Source of the DNA: an uncultured Paracoccaceae bacterium
GTDB lineage: Bacteria > Pseudomonadota > Alphaproteobacteria > Rhodobacterales > Rhodobacteraceae
Reading direction: 5' to 3'
NCBI GenBank assembly: GCA_947501355.1
Contig: CANMVA010000001.1
Coordinates: 248,001-312,000 of the forward strand
DNA length: 64,000 nucleotides
Under the pieces are notes generated by a model that ran no database searches, was not told the DNA's origin, and saw only the letters and a program-made list of their open reading frames with translations. The position numbers and the translations under genes were made by a program. Positions 44,402 through 53,314 of this stretch are shown one piece after another; position 1 is the first letter of the stretch, and each line of letters begins with the position of its first letter.

Positions 44402-44430
44402 AAACGCCCATCAAATTTGACAGGCGTTCT
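44402..44430 (-). terminator. Intrinsic terminator after DUF2853 gene
   Basis: On the minus strand AACGCC pairs with GGCGTT around an inner palindrome TCAAATTTGA and is followed by a T-run (TTTTTCG). It lies about 30 bases after the stop codon of the gene at 44460-44801. Confidence 0.65.
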
Positions 44431-44459
44431 TGTTAAATTTTATCGGTTTGGTCCGGCGC

Positions 44460-44801
44460 TTAGCCGTAGACAGACTCTTTGCCGAAATGCTTGGTCAGCA
44501 TGTAGTAGACCACGGCGCGATATTTGTTGCGCTCGGATTGGCCATAGGTGTCGAGCACGGATTTGATCGCCTCCATCAGCTGGGGGCCGTCTGCAAGGCC
44601 GAGCTTCTTGATGAGGAAGTTGTTCTTCACGGTTTCAAGCTCGGCTGGTTGCGAACCGGCGACTGTGGAGGCGTCTGCATCGTAAATTGCGGGACCACAT
44701 CCGATGGTCACTTTCGTCAACAGGTCCATGTCAGGCGACATACCACATTTGTTTTTCAGGTCGTCGGCATACTGCGCGATAAGGTCGTCACGTTTTCCCA
44801 T
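44460..44801 (-). CDS. DUF2853 family protein
   Basis: This is a small soluble helical protein of 113 residues (MGKRDDLIAQYADDLKNKCGM...), matching the DUF2853 family over its whole length. The C-terminal half AIKSVLDTYGQSERNKYRAVVYYMLTKHFGKESVYG is the best preserved part. No function is known. It lies alone between its own terminator and a 110-base leader. The ribosome binding site GGGAGAGACCT precedes the ATG. Confidence 0.85.
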   Translation of the reverse strand: MGKRDDLIAQYADDLKNKCGMSPDMDLLTKVTIGCGPAIYDADASTVAGSQPAELETVKNNFLIKKLGLADGPQLMEAIKSVLDTYGQSERNKYRAVVYYMLTKHFGKESVYG

Positions 44802-44826
44802 AGGTCTCTCCCACCAGTGTATTTAC

Positions 44827-44842
44827 ACGCCCTTATGGGCGT
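44827..44842. repeat. Short perfect inverted repeat
   Basis: ACGCCC-TTAT-GGGCGT is a 6-bp perfect stem with a 4-base loop, between the extensin-like gene and DUF2853. It could help terminate the upstream minus-strand operon, but no T-run follows, so the role is unclear. Confidence 0.4.
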
Positions 44843-44911
44843 TGAGGCGAGGTTAGTGCGTAATTTCGGACCTGACAAAGGGTTTTCTGGCGCAACTTTC
44901 CCCGTCGGCGC

Positions 44912-45643
44912 TCATCGGCAGGTGCCCCAACCTGTATTCTGCAGATGGAAATGATCCGCGTGGAGGCTGTTGAATTCCGGGCCAAGTGACGTCTTGAACC
45001 ATATACAGGACGTGCGCTGCGCCTCGCGCAGGAAGGCGGCTGCGGCGTCGCCTCTGTCCCAATCAGAAATCAGGCTGACGCGCCGACCGTCCGACAAAGT
45101 GACGCCGGCAATATCGACCGCGTCCGCCGTCGCATGGGTCGACATGCGCCCGGTGCTACCGGAGGGGGAGCGGATCGGGCGGCAATTATAGCTGCCGATA
45201 TGGACGATCCGCGCGACTTGCGCGTTCAGCAAGTCCTGCGCCGCAGGCTGAAGGCCGTGTTGCTCCCACATCGCAAGGCGCAAGGCGACGGGGCAGCGCG
45301 TCTCCAGCCTGCTGATCTGCGCTCCACCCACAAATGACAGCAAGACGCGGTTGCGGATATGGCATTGCGCGCTGGCCTCTTTGTCCGGTTGCGGATCAAA
45401 CATGGCGGCTTCAGACAAGACGGACCGGCACAAGGCCGGATCGGTGATCGCCTGTGTCAGCTTCCATTGCGTGACCGGGGTCACTGGGTCTGTGACACGC
45501 AGCGGAACCAAGGGGTTCCATTCTGACGGAACAGGCGTTTCAGGGTGAATTAGAGCCTGTTTTCCACCCCAGTAGAGCAACGCGCTAAACAAAAGAAACG
45601 CCACCCAAAAGACAAAGGGGCGGCGTTTACGAGGCTCTGACAT
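44912..45643 (-). CDS. Extensin-like C-terminal domain protein
   Basis: The 243 residues comprise an N-terminal membrane anchor (FVFWVAFLLFSALLYWG, about 10-27) and a periplasmic extensin-like domain. Conserved features are SYNCRPIRSPSGSTGRMSTHATADAVDIAGVTLSDG (about 153-188), CIWFKTSLGPEFN and HADHFHLQ. The His/Asp pattern resembles that of zinc peptidases acting on cell-wall peptides, so a peptidoglycan role is plausible but unproven. It starts 5 bases after ahcY on the same strand. Confidence 0.87.
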   Translation of the reverse strand: MSEPRKRRPFVFWVAFLLFSALLYWGGKQALIHPETPVPSEWNPLVPLRVTDPVTPVTQWKLTQAITDPALCRSVLSEAAMFDPQPDKEASAQCHIRNRVLLSFVGGAQISRLETRCPVALRLAMWEQHGLQPAAQDLLNAQVARIVHIGSYNCRPIRSPSGSTGRMSTHATADAVDIAGVTLSDGRRVSLISDWDRGDAAAAFLREAQRTSCIWFKTSLGPEFNSLHADHFHLQNTGWGTCR

Positions 45644-45648
45644 TGCGC

Positions 45649-47037
45649 TTAGTAGCGGTAGTGTTCCGGCTTGAACGGACCCTCTTGGGTCACACCGATA
45701 TAGTCAGCCTGATCTTTATCGAGCGTCGTCAGCTTCACGCCGATGCGCGCCAGATGCAGACGGGCAACTTTCTCATCCAGATGCTTGGGAAGGATGTAGA
45801 CGTCGTTGTCATACTCGTCACCCTTCGTCCAAAGCTCGATCTGGGCCAACACCTGATTGGTGAAGGACGCAGACATCACGAAGGACGGGTGACCTGTGGC
45901 GTTGCCAAGGTTCAACAGACGCCCCTCAGAGAGCAGGATCAGACGATTGCCAGACGGCATCTCGATCATATCGACCTGCTCTTTGATATTCGTCCACTTG
46001 TGGTTCTTGAGCGAGGCGACCTGAATCTCGTTGTCGAAATGGCCGATATTGCCGACGATCGCCATGTCCTTCATCTCGCGCATATGCTCGATGCGGATCA
46101 CGTCCTTGTTGCCGGTCGTGGTGATGAAGATATCGGCATCGCCCACCACGTCCTCCAGCAGCACAACCTCGAAGCCATCCATTGCCGCTTGCAGCGCACA
46201 AATCGGGTCAACTTCCGTGACCTTCACGCGTGCACCGGCACCGCGTAGCGACGCGGCAGAGCCTTTGCCTACATCGCCATATCCCATGACGACCGCGACC
46301 TTACCGGCCATCATCGTATCAGTGGCGCGACGGATGCCGTCGACCAGCGATTCCTTGCAGCCGTATTTATTATCGAACTTCGACTTGGTAACAGAATCGT
46401 TCACGTTGATCGCAGGGAAAGGAAGCTGACCATTGCGCTGCAGCTCATAAAGGCGGTGGACGCCGGTCGTCGTCTCTTCCGACACGCCCTTGATCGCGTC
46501 ACGGGTCTTGGCGAACCAGCCGGGCGTTTCGGCGATGCGCTTCTTGATCTGCGCTTTGATGACTTCCTCTTCCTCAGAGGTTGGCACAGCCAGCACATCT
46601 TCACCGGCTTCCATACGCGCACCCAAGAGAATGTAGAGCGTCGCGTCGCCGCCATCGTCAAGGATCATGTTTGCGCCTTTGGGGAAAGCAAAGCTCTTGT
46701 CGAGGTAATCCCAATGCTCTTCCAGGGTCTGGCCTTTGACCGCAAAAACGGGCGTGCCACCTGCGGCAATCGCGGCTGCCGCGTGATCTTGCGTTGAGAA
46801 AATATTGCACGACGCCCAGCGCACATCTGCGCCAAGCTCTACCAGTGTTTCGATCAGAACGGCTGTCTGGATCGTCATGTGGAGCGAACCGACAATGCGC
46901 GCGCCTTTCAGCGGCTTGCTTTCACCATATTCGTCGCGCAGTGCCATCAGGCCCGGCATCTCGGTTTCGGCGATGTTCAGTTCCTTGCGGCCATACTCGG
47001 CAAGCGAGATGTCCTTAACCTTGTAATCCTGCGTCAT
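45649..47037 (-). CDS. ahcY: Adenosylhomocysteinase
   Basis: AhcY hydrolyses S-adenosylhomocysteine to adenosine and homocysteine, clearing the inhibitor left by methyltransferases. The track start at 47094 is too early; ATG 47037 with AAAGGTG upstream gives 462 residues opening [19 protein letters not shown]. Key features are [17 protein letters not shown], the NAD-binding [25 protein letters not shown] and the family C-terminus KPEHYRY. I looked for a recognisable SAH riboswitch in the short leader and found none. Confidence 0.98.
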   Translation of the reverse strand: MTQDYKVKDISLAEYGRKELNIAETEMPGLMALRDEYGESKPLKGARIVGSLHMTIQTAVLIETLVELGADVRWASCNIFSTQDHAAAAIAAGGTPVFAVKGQTLEEHWDYLDKSFAFPKGANMILDDGGDATLYILLGARMEAGEDVLAVPTSEEEEVIKAQIKKRIAETPGWFAKTRDAIKGVSEETTTGVHRLYELQRNGQLPFPAINVNDSVTKSKFDNKYGCKESLVDGIRRATDTMMAGKVAVVMGYGDVGKGSAASLRGAGARVKVTEVDPICALQAAMDGFEVVLLEDVVGDADIFITTTGNKDVIRIEHMREMKDMAIVGNIGHFDNEIQVASLKNHKWTNIKEQVDMIEMPSGNRLILLSEGRLLNLGNATGHPSFVMSASFTNQVLAQIELWTKGDEYDNDVYILPKHLDEKVARLHLARIGVKLTTLDKDQADYIGVTQEGPFKPEHYRY

Positions 47038-47103
47038 AGGTGCACCTTTGTTCAAAATTTGCACCGACCTAGCAGTATTGACCCCATCGCTCAACGCCAG
47101 AAT

Positions 47104-47406
47104 TTATTGGACTTCAAGCGCTGCGACCAAGGCTTCCGACGGGGCGTCCGGTTCAAAGTTGAAGCCTTGCGCAACCACGCAAGCAACGCTGCCTTCGGTG
47201 TAGCGCACCAACGTCCATGTGCCGGTGCGATCAGACGCCCAAAGCTGGATATCATCCGCCTCAATACCCATCGCCATTTCGACGGGTTCCTCGCCATACC
47301 AGTCAATCAGCGCCGACGCCATTTCTGCGCGGGGCATACAGGTTGCAGCTGCCGAAACGGGCAGCAGCGCAGCGATTAGAAAGGCAGCAGTTGCAGTGGT
47401 TTTCAT
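47104..47406 (-). CDS. Small secreted protein of unknown function
   Basis: I do not recognise the family. ATG 47406 with GGAGGGAACG upstream gives a 100-residue protein; the track's earlier start adds an unlikely extension. A signal peptide (MKTTATAAFLIAALLPVSAAAT) is followed by a short mature domain with two cysteines (CMPRAEM and VACVVAQGF) that could form a disulfide. The segment WASDRTGTWTLVRYTEGSVACVV is typical of small periplasmic proteins of Rhodobacterales. It lies 66 bases upstream of ahcY on the same strand. Confidence 0.75.
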   Translation of the reverse strand: MKTTATAAFLIAALLPVSAAATCMPRAEMASALIDWYGEEPVEMAMGIEADDIQLWASDRTGTWTLVRYTEGSVACVVAQGFNFEPDAPSEALVAALEVQ

Positions 47407-47555
47407 CGTTCCCTCCATCAGCGAAAGAACCCCTGAACCGCGCCAAAGTTCCATTAGGCGGAAAATCTGCGTCTTTCAGAGCGCAATTTGAGCCGTGTCA
47501 ATAAACCGAGACGGCAGGTCTGTATCCTGAGACTGACATTCACAGGAGGACGACC

Positions 47556-48584
47556 ATGACGTTACCTAAGACGATGAAAGCCGCCGTTGTGACAGAGCTT
47601 GGCAAGCCGTTGGATATTCGCGACGTACCCGTGCCAGAGGTTGGCCCCGGACAGGTGCTGATGCGCGTCAAAGCGTCGGGCGTATGTCATACGGATTTGC
47701 ATGCCGCGGAAGGGGATTGGCCGGTCAAACCGAACGCGCCGTTCATTCCTGGTCACGAGGGCGTGGGCGAAGTGGCGGCGGTCGGTGCGGGCGTCACGCA
47801 TCTGAAAGAGGGTGACCGGATCGGCGCGCCCTGGCTGCACTCGGCCTGTGGACGCTGCGAGCATTGCGTCGGCGGTTGGGAGACCTTGTGCGACAGTCAG
47901 GAACGGACCGGCTATTCGGTCGATGGCGGCTATGCCGAGTTTGTGCGCGCCGATGCCAATTATGTGGGCCGCTTGCCCGATGGGCTTGAGTTCGGCAATG
48001 CCGCCCCGATCCTGTGTGCAGGTGTGACCGTCTATAAGGGCCTGAAAGAGACGGATACAAAGCCCGGTGACTGGGTTGCGATCTCGGGCATCGGCGGTTT
48101 GGGGCACATGGCCGTGCAATATGCCAAGGCGATGGGGCTTCATGTCGTTGCGATTGACATCGCGGATGACAAGTTAAAGCTTGCCCGCGATCTGGGCGCT
48201 GATCTGACGTTAAACGCGGTCGATACGGATGCAGCGGCTGAAATTCAGTCGCAGCTGGGCGGTGTGCATGGCGCCCTTGTCACGGCTGTCTCCAACAGCG
48301 CCTTTTCTCAAGCGGTCAGCATGATGCGCAGTGGCGGAACGCTGTCTCTTGTAGGCTTGCCGCCCGGAGACTTCCCGCTTCCGATTTTCGAGATCGTGTT
48401 GAAAGGCATCACCGTGCGCGGCTCTATCGTAGGCACGCGCAATGATCTGGCCGAAAGCCTTGCTTTCGCTGCTGAGGGTTCTGTGACCTCGCATTTCTCC
48501 TGGGACAAGCTGGAGAACATCAATGCGATCTTCGACAGGATGCGTGCCGGTCAGATTGACGGGCGCATCGTGATGGAAATCTAG
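47556..48584 (+). CDS. adhP: Zinc-dependent alcohol dehydrogenase
   Basis: This is an NAD-dependent medium-chain alcohol dehydrogenase of 342 residues, closest in look to AdhP/AdhA. Catalytic zinc ligands lie in [15 protein letters not shown] (Cys near 43) and GHEGVGEV (His-Glu near 66). The structural zinc site has four cysteines in [17 protein letters not shown] (about 97-113). The NAD site is [17 protein letters not shown] (about 174-190). Substrate is inferred, probably ethanol or another primary alcohol. The ribosome binding site AGGAGG lies upstream. Confidence 0.9.
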   Translation: MTLPKTMKAAVVTELGKPLDIRDVPVPEVGPGQVLMRVKASGVCHTDLHAAEGDWPVKPNAPFIPGHEGVGEVAAVGAGVTHLKEGDRIGAPWLHSACGRCEHCVGGWETLCDSQERTGYSVDGGYAEFVRADANYVGRLPDGLEFGNAAPILCAGVTVYKGLKETDTKPGDWVAISGIGGLGHMAVQYAKAMGLHVVAIDIADDKLKLARDLGADLTLNAVDTDAAAEIQSQLGGVHGALVTAVSNSAFSQAVSMMRSGGTLSLVGLPPGDFPLPIFEIVLKGITVRGSIVGTRNDLAESLAFAAEGSVTSHFSWDKLENINAIFDRMRAGQIDGRIVMEI

Positions 48585-48613
48585 GGCGCTTTACCGAACC
48601 GCAGACAGGCTTT

Positions 48614-48646
48614 ATCCCTCATTCGCGTGACAACCGAGTGAGGGAT
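48614..48646 (+). promoter_or_regulatory. Hairpin enclosing the ribosome binding site of the HD gene
   Basis: ATCCCTCATTCG pairs over 12 bases (one G-U) with CGAGTGAGGGAT across a nine-base loop. The 3' arm contains the GAGGGA ribosome binding site, and the arm ends one base before the ATG at 48648. In RNA this would hide the ribosome binding site. A terminator is unlikely because no T-run follows. Confidence 0.6.
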
Positions 48647-48647
48647 C

Positions 48648-49244
48648 ATGCCCAAAGCGCCCCCCCGTGCCTGGCAGCGGATGCTGTCTGGTCGCAGGCT
48701 TGACCTGCTGGACCCGACCCCTGTCGATATCGAGATCGAGGATATCGCCCATGGGCTGGCTTTTGTCGCGCGTTGGAACGGGCAAACGATTGGCGATTTC
48801 GCCTATTCGGTGGCCGAGCATTCCTTGCTGGTCGAGGCTCTTTTTGCGCGAATGAACCCGAAAGCCGCGGTGAAATGGCGACTGGCTGCGCTGCTGCATG
48901 ACGCGCCTGAATACGTGATCGGGGACATGATCTCGCCCGTGAAGGCAGCGGTCGGTCCAGACTATGGCGCGCTGGATGATCGGCTGACGGCGGCTATTCA
49001 TCTGCGGTTCGGGCTGCCTGCGCAAATTCCGAAATCCGTGAAGCAGCAGATCAAACGGGCAGATAAGGTCAGCGCATGGCTGGAGGCAACGCAAATTGCC
49101 GGGTTCGAGACCCACGAGGCCGACAGGTTTTTCGGCAAACCCGCCCCTGAAACGATTGAGGGGCTTGAGATTTCTCTCAGGCCCCCAAGCGATGTGCGGC
49201 GCGATTACACCGACCGGTGCATGGCGCTGATGCAGCTGATCTAG
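48648..49244 (+). CDS. HD-domain phosphohydrolase
   Basis: The 198 residues form an HD-superfamily domain with YfbR-like motifs. The first metal-binding histidine is in VAEHSLLVEALFARM (about 48-62), the HD doublet is in AALLHDAPEYVIGDMISPVK, and a later aspartate is in RADKVSAWLEATQIAG. YfbR is a 5'-nucleotidase for deoxynucleoside monophosphates; the same substrate here is inference. The ribosome binding site is buried in a hairpin. The stop TAG directly abuts the regA stop on the opposite strand. Confidence 0.87.
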   Translation: MPKAPPRAWQRMLSGRRLDLLDPTPVDIEIEDIAHGLAFVARWNGQTIGDFAYSVAEHSLLVEALFARMNPKAAVKWRLAALLHDAPEYVIGDMISPVKAAVGPDYGALDDRLTAAIHLRFGLPAQIPKSVKQQIKRADKVSAWLEATQIAGFETHEADRFFGKPAPETIEGLEISLRPPSDVRRDYTDRCMALMQLI

Positions 49245-49799
49245 CTATTTCGGTGAGCGTTTTGCCAGAATGCGCTGCAAGGTCCGGCGGTGCATGCTAA
49301 GACGGCGCGCCGTCTCGGACACATTGCGGTCGCACAGCTCATAGACGCGCTGGATATGCTCCCAGCGGACGCGGTCGGCTGACATCGGGTTCTCTGGCGG
49401 CGGGGGCAACTCATCCTCACTGGCAAGCAACGCATTGGTGATGTCATTGGCATCCGCAGGTTTCGAGAGGTAGTCTGTAGCACCGATTTTTACGGCAGCA
49501 ACAGCCGTGGCAATCGCGCCGTAGCCAGTCAGCACAACGACCCGGCTTTCCGGGCGCTTCTCGCGCAGGACTTCCACCACATCCAGGCCATTGCCGTCCT
49601 CAAGACGCAGATCGACAACCGCATATGCAGGGGGGCGCGCTGTTGCGATAGCTCGGCCCGCTGCGACAGAAGAGGCCATCTCGACCTCGAAACCACGTTT
49701 CTCCATTGCCTTTGTCAGGCGGCGCAAAAATGGCTCATCGTCGTCCACAAGAAGCAGTGATTTATCCTCACCGATCTCGGTCATCCCGTCTTCTGGCAC
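49245..49799 (-). CDS. regA: Redox response regulator RegA/PrrA
   Basis: RegA is a response regulator that activates photosynthesis, carbon and nitrogen fixation and respiratory genes when oxygen is low, where those genes exist. I choose the GTG at 49799 with GGGAGGA upstream; it gives 184 residues and puts the phosphorylated aspartate (VVDLRLEDGNGLD) at position 63, the number known for PrrA. The track start at 49835 adds 12 residues. A four-proline linker (PPPPEN) separates the receiver from a Fis-type DNA-binding helix-turn-helix, NVSETARRLSMHRRTLQRILAKR. Confidence 0.95.
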   Translation of the reverse strand: MPEDGMTEIGEDKSLLLVDDDEPFLRRLTKAMEKRGFEVEMASSVAAGRAIATARPPAYAVVDLRLEDGNGLDVVEVLREKRPESRVVVLTGYGAIATAVAAVKIGATDYLSKPADANDITNALLASEDELPPPPENPMSADRVRWEHIQRVYELCDRNVSETARRLSMHRRTLQRILAKRSPK

Positions 49800-49872
49800 G
49801 TTGGCTTCCTCCCACATTTTTCCCTTTAGCTTCAACGAGCCTAGGGCTGAAACCTGCCTGCGTCAATTTATG

Positions 49873-50487
49873 TCATGCAGCGTCCAGAAAGCAGGCCACC
49901 GAATCGGCCAGTTGATCGGGCGTCAGGTCGCGGCGGAAGAACTCGACAAAGCCGTGCTCCGGCAGCACCAGATAGCTTAAAGTGGAGTGGTCGATGAGGT
50001 AGAACTCGTCATCGGAGTCCTGCCGGCTGTAGTAGGTCTTGTAGGCCTGAGAGGCGGCGCGCACCTGATCGGGCGAGCCGGTCAGACCGATCATCCGCTC
50101 GTGCATATTCGCGGCAAACTCGCTGACGACTTCGGGGCTGTCCCGCTCTGCATCGACGCTGATGAAAATCGGGGTAATCTCCTTGCCCTGCTCTTCCAGA
50201 AGATAGGTCGCCTCGGCGTTGCGGAACGTATCGAGCGGGCAGACATCCGGGCAATAGGTGTAGCCAAAATAAATCAGCGAGGGGTCGGTCAAAACGTCCT
50301 GATCGGTGACCGTCTGACCCTGCCCGTTTACCAGGGTGAAGGGTCCACCGATCTGGCCACCGGCCACTTGCCCGATGCGGCAATCGGCAAACTGATCGGC
50401 GGGTGCCATGACAGTGGTCAGGACAAGCGCCCCTCCGACCAGGGCAACGACCCCTCCGGTGGCGAGTGCTGCGAATTTCCGAGACAT
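49873..50487 (-). CDS. senC: SCO/SenC/PrrC family protein
   Basis: This is a membrane-anchored thioredoxin-like copper protein for cytochrome oxidase CuA/CuB assembly, also linked to redox signalling to RegB/PrrB. ATG 50487 with AAAGGGAACC upstream gives 204 residues. One membrane helix (about 6-28) precedes the fold with the copper-binding CxxxC in YCPDVCP (Cys79, Cys83) and the distal histidine in YLIDHSTLSYLV (His167). It lies 73 bases upstream of regA on the same strand and is divergent from regB. Confidence 0.94.
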   Translation of the reverse strand: MSRKFAALATGGVVALVGGALVLTTVMAPADQFADCRIGQVAGGQIGGPFTLVNGQGQTVTDQDVLTDPSLIYFGYTYCPDVCPLDTFRNAEATYLLEEQGKEITPIFISVDAERDSPEVVSEFAANMHERMIGLTGSPDQVRAASQAYKTYYSRQDSDDEFYLIDHSTLSYLVLPEHGFVEFFRRDLTPDQLADSVACFLDAA

Positions 50488-50578
50488 GGTGGTTCCCTTT
50501 TTCCTGAGGCGGCTTTGATTGATTTGTCCTGACAAAACAACAATTGTAACAAGACACACCTGATACCTAGGTAGGACC

Positions 50579-51967
50579 ATGGCGGACGCAAGCTCTGATC
50601 AGATACTTCGCGGCACCCGAAGCGATTGGGTCCGTCTCAGAACGCTTATTACACTACGTTGGATCGCGATCACTGGCCAGATTGTCGCGATCACAATGGC
50701 GCAACGTCTGTATAATCTGCAGCTTGAATTGGGCCTGTGTTATCTGGCCGTTGGCGCGTCGGTGATCGCCAACCTGATCGCCGTGTCGATCTTTCCTGAA
50801 AACAAGCGTCTGACGGAAAGCGAAGCCGTGTCGATGATCCTGTTCGACATTTGTCAGCTGTCGTTCCTGATTTTTCTGACAGGCGGTCTGAACAACCCGT
50901 TTGCCTTGCTGATCCTCGCCCCTGTGACGATCTCGGCCACGGTGTTGCAACTGCAATCAACGGTCTTTCTAGGCGTTGTAAGCCTGACGCTGACCACCCT
51001 TGTCGGGCTCTATCATATCCCGCTTAGAACGGCGGAAGGGTTCATCCTGCGGATCCCCGATATCTTCCTGTTCGGCTTCTGGTCCGCCATCGTCATTGGC
51101 GTGGTCTTCATCGCCATCTACGCGCGCCGCGTCACGGTTGAGATGCACTCCATGTCGGATGCGCTTCTGGCCACGCAAATGGCCCTGGCCCGCGAGCAGA
51201 AGCTCACCGATCTGGGCGGTGTCGTCGCAGCCGCAGCCCATGAGCTGGGCACACCGCTGGCCACGATCAAACTGGTCAGTGCCGAGTTGATGGACGAGCT
51301 GGATACGAACCCGGACCTCAAGGAAGACGCCCAGCTGATCCGCGATCAGGCCGACCGCTGTCGTGATATCCTGCAGTCGATGGGTCGCGCGGGAAAAAGC
51401 GATTTGCATATGCGCTCTGCACCGCTGTCGACCGTGGTTCAGGAAGCAGCAGAGCCGCATACGGATCGCGGCAAGGTCGTCCATTTCATCTTCGAGCCCG
51501 CAACGGGTGGCGAATCAATGCAGCCGCTTCTCTATCGCCGTCCCGAGATCATTCACGGCATCCGAAACCTCGTGCAGAATGCCGTAGATTTTTCCAAGAC
51601 AAACGTCTGGGTCGAGGGCAGTTGGACCGAGACAGAGATCATCATTCGGATCACCGATGATGGCCCTGGTTTCCCCTCTCAGGTGATCGGGCGGTTGGGC
51701 GATCCCTTCTTGCGGCGGCGACGCAGTGCGGAAGATCGTGCACAGCGTCCGGGATATGAGGGCATGGGTCTGGGTCTTTTTATCGCAAAGACGTTGCTTG
51801 AACGCTCCGGCGCGGAACTGGCCTTCGCCAATGGCTCTGATCCCTTCCTGACCGACGACGAGCGCACAGAGCGCAGTGGCGCGATTGTCGAGGCCGTCTG
51901 GGCGCGCCGCAGGATCGGTGCGGAAAGCAAATCCTCCATCGGAGAGAACACCGCGATCCAGATTTGA
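50579..51967 (+). CDS. regB: Redox sensor histidine kinase RegB/PrrB
   Basis: RegB is the membrane sensor that phosphorylates RegA according to respiratory electron flow. The 462 residues comprise six membrane helices (about 25-180) with the quinone-site motif GGLNNPFALLILAP, the H-box AAAAHELGTPLATIKL (His221), a redox-active cysteine in ADRCRDILQSMGRAGKSD (Cys261), then the N-box and ATP lid (IRITDDGPGFP, GMGLGLFIAKTLLERSG). The 91-base region shared with senC is the likely regulated promoter. Confidence 0.96.
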   Translation: MADASSDQILRGTRSDWVRLRTLITLRWIAITGQIVAITMAQRLYNLQLELGLCYLAVGASVIANLIAVSIFPENKRLTESEAVSMILFDICQLSFLIFLTGGLNNPFALLILAPVTISATVLQLQSTVFLGVVSLTLTTLVGLYHIPLRTAEGFILRIPDIFLFGFWSAIVIGVVFIAIYARRVTVEMHSMSDALLATQMALAREQKLTDLGGVVAAAAHELGTPLATIKLVSAELMDELDTNPDLKEDAQLIRDQADRCRDILQSMGRAGKSDLHMRSAPLSTVVQEAAEPHTDRGKVVHFIFEPATGGESMQPLLYRRPEIIHGIRNLVQNAVDFSKTNVWVEGSWTETEIIIRITDDGPGFPSQVIGRLGDPFLRRRRSAEDRAQRPGYEGMGLGLFIAKTLLERSGAELAFANGSDPFLTDDERTERSGAIVEAVWARRRIGAESKSSIGENTAIQI

Positions 51968-51977
51968 CCGCGGTGTC

Positions 51978-51992
51978 TTAACGGGCTGTTAA
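51978..51992. promoter_or_regulatory. Perfect CtrA box upstream of DivL-like gene
   Basis: TTAA-CGGGCTG-TTAA, followed by CC, is an exact match to the CtrA consensus TTAA-N7-TTAACC. It lies 42 bases before the ATG of the PAS-domain gene at 52035. Confidence 0.7.
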
Positions 51993-52034
51993 CCAAAGTG
52001 AAGAAATCTCGGAGCGTCCTGTGTGAGGTGCGCC

Positions 52035-53276
52035 ATGAACGATTCGAGTTCTCTATTCCTGATTTTGGAGGTGATTGCCGTCTCTGTCGTCGTCGGCGTC
52101 GCGGCGATTGCCTTCCTGTTGCGCGCCGCGCGGCCCAGCGCACCGCCCGTTGCAGCGCCCGACATCGTGCAAGTGGCTGATGACAGGTTCGCCCAGGCGC
52201 CGATCCCCTCCTGGACGGAAAGCTCTGACGGCGTTTTGCGCGACAGCAATACAAGCTACGACCGCCTTGTGGCCTCAGCTCAGGACAAAACGCAGCTTTT
52301 TCGGCATCCGCCCGATCTGACGCTCACCGATGGCAAAACCGCGCGCTACACGGCGTCGATTGCGCTCGCCAACAGCGCCGATCCGGCCTGGTATGAGGTC
52401 ACGCTCGCCTGCCGTGAGGGTGACCGGTTGGCCTATGCGGTGCCGATCACCAATCAGGTGAAAGCCGAAAGCGCCCTGCGCGATTTCACGCAGACTCTGA
52501 CGAAAACCTTTGCCCATTTGCCCGTTGGCCTCGTGATTTTTGACAGCAACCGCGAGCTGGTTCTGTTCAACCCCGCCATCGGCGATCTCACCAATCTGCC
52601 GATCGAGTTTCTGGCCAGCCGCCCGTCGCTTTTTACCTTCCTCGACCGGCTTCGCGAGACGCAGATGATGCCGGAACCGAAGGACTACAAATCCTGGCGC
52701 AACGAGATGGCCAGGCTGGAGGCCGCCGCCGTCGACGGCACCTACTCCGAACTATGGACCCTGCCCTCGCAGGTCACTTACCGCGTCTCAGGCCGACCCC
52801 ATCCGGACGGTGCTGTGGCCTTCGTGTTCGAGGATATCAGCGCGGATATCACGCTGAAACGCCGGTTCCGGTCTGAGATTGAACAGGGCCATGCGATCCT
52901 CGATTGCTTTGACCAGGGCATCGCTGTTTTCTCGAATATCGGGATCATGACGTTTGCCAATCAAGGGTATCAGAAGCTCTGGGGTAATGATCCGTCGTCG
53001 GCAATCATCGACACCGGCATTATAGAGGCGACGCGCGATTGGCAGGCGCTGTGCCGACCTTCTCCGATCTGGGGAGACTTGCGGGATTTCATTCTGAACA
53101 CGCGCGACCGAAGCGAGTGGTCGGACGATATCGAATTGCTGGACGGGACCCATGTCATGTGCCGGATCGTGCCGCTCGCCAACGGCGCGACGCTTGTGCG
53201 CTTTCAGGAAAACCGGACGCCCACGCCGCTCGGTTTGCCTGAACCAAAGGTCGAGCCTGTCGAAATGACCGGCTAA
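52035..53276 (+). CDS. PAS-domain protein, kinase-less DivL-like
   Basis: The protein has 413 residues from ATG 52035 (GAGGTG upstream). One N-terminal membrane helix (about 7-29) is followed by tandem PAS-type domains: one around 155-230 (LPVGLVIFDSNRELVLFNPAIGDL) and one around 285-390 (FDQGIAVFSNIGIMTFANQGYQKLWG). The chain stops after TLVRFQENRT, where a histidine-kinase dimerisation domain would be expected. The gene stands directly before tsaE, the place of divL-type sensor genes in many alphaproteobacteria. I read it as a DivL-like regulator of CckA; that is inference. Confidence 0.78.
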   Translation: MNDSSSLFLILEVIAVSVVVGVAAIAFLLRAARPSAPPVAAPDIVQVADDRFAQAPIPSWTESSDGVLRDSNTSYDRLVASAQDKTQLFRHPPDLTLTDGKTARYTASIALANSADPAWYEVTLACREGDRLAYAVPITNQVKAESALRDFTQTLTKTFAHLPVGLVIFDSNRELVLFNPAIGDLTNLPIEFLASRPSLFTFLDRLRETQMMPEPKDYKSWRNEMARLEAAAVDGTYSELWTLPSQVTYRVSGRPHPDGAVAFVFEDISADITLKRRFRSEIEQGHAILDCFDQGIAVFSNIGIMTFANQGYQKLWGNDPSSAIIDTGIIEATRDWQALCRPSPIWGDLRDFILNTRDRSEWSDDIELLDGTHVMCRIVPLANGATLVRFQENRTPTPLGLPEPKVEPVEMTG

Positions 53277-53314
53277 GCGGTTGCGGGGCCGGGTGGACCG
53301 TTTAAGGTCTGCCC

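Noticed and set aside
47038-47103. SAH or SAM riboswitch upstream of ahcY
   Set aside because: The leader is only about 66 bases after the preceding gene, and I could not find a matching stem/pseudoknot pattern.
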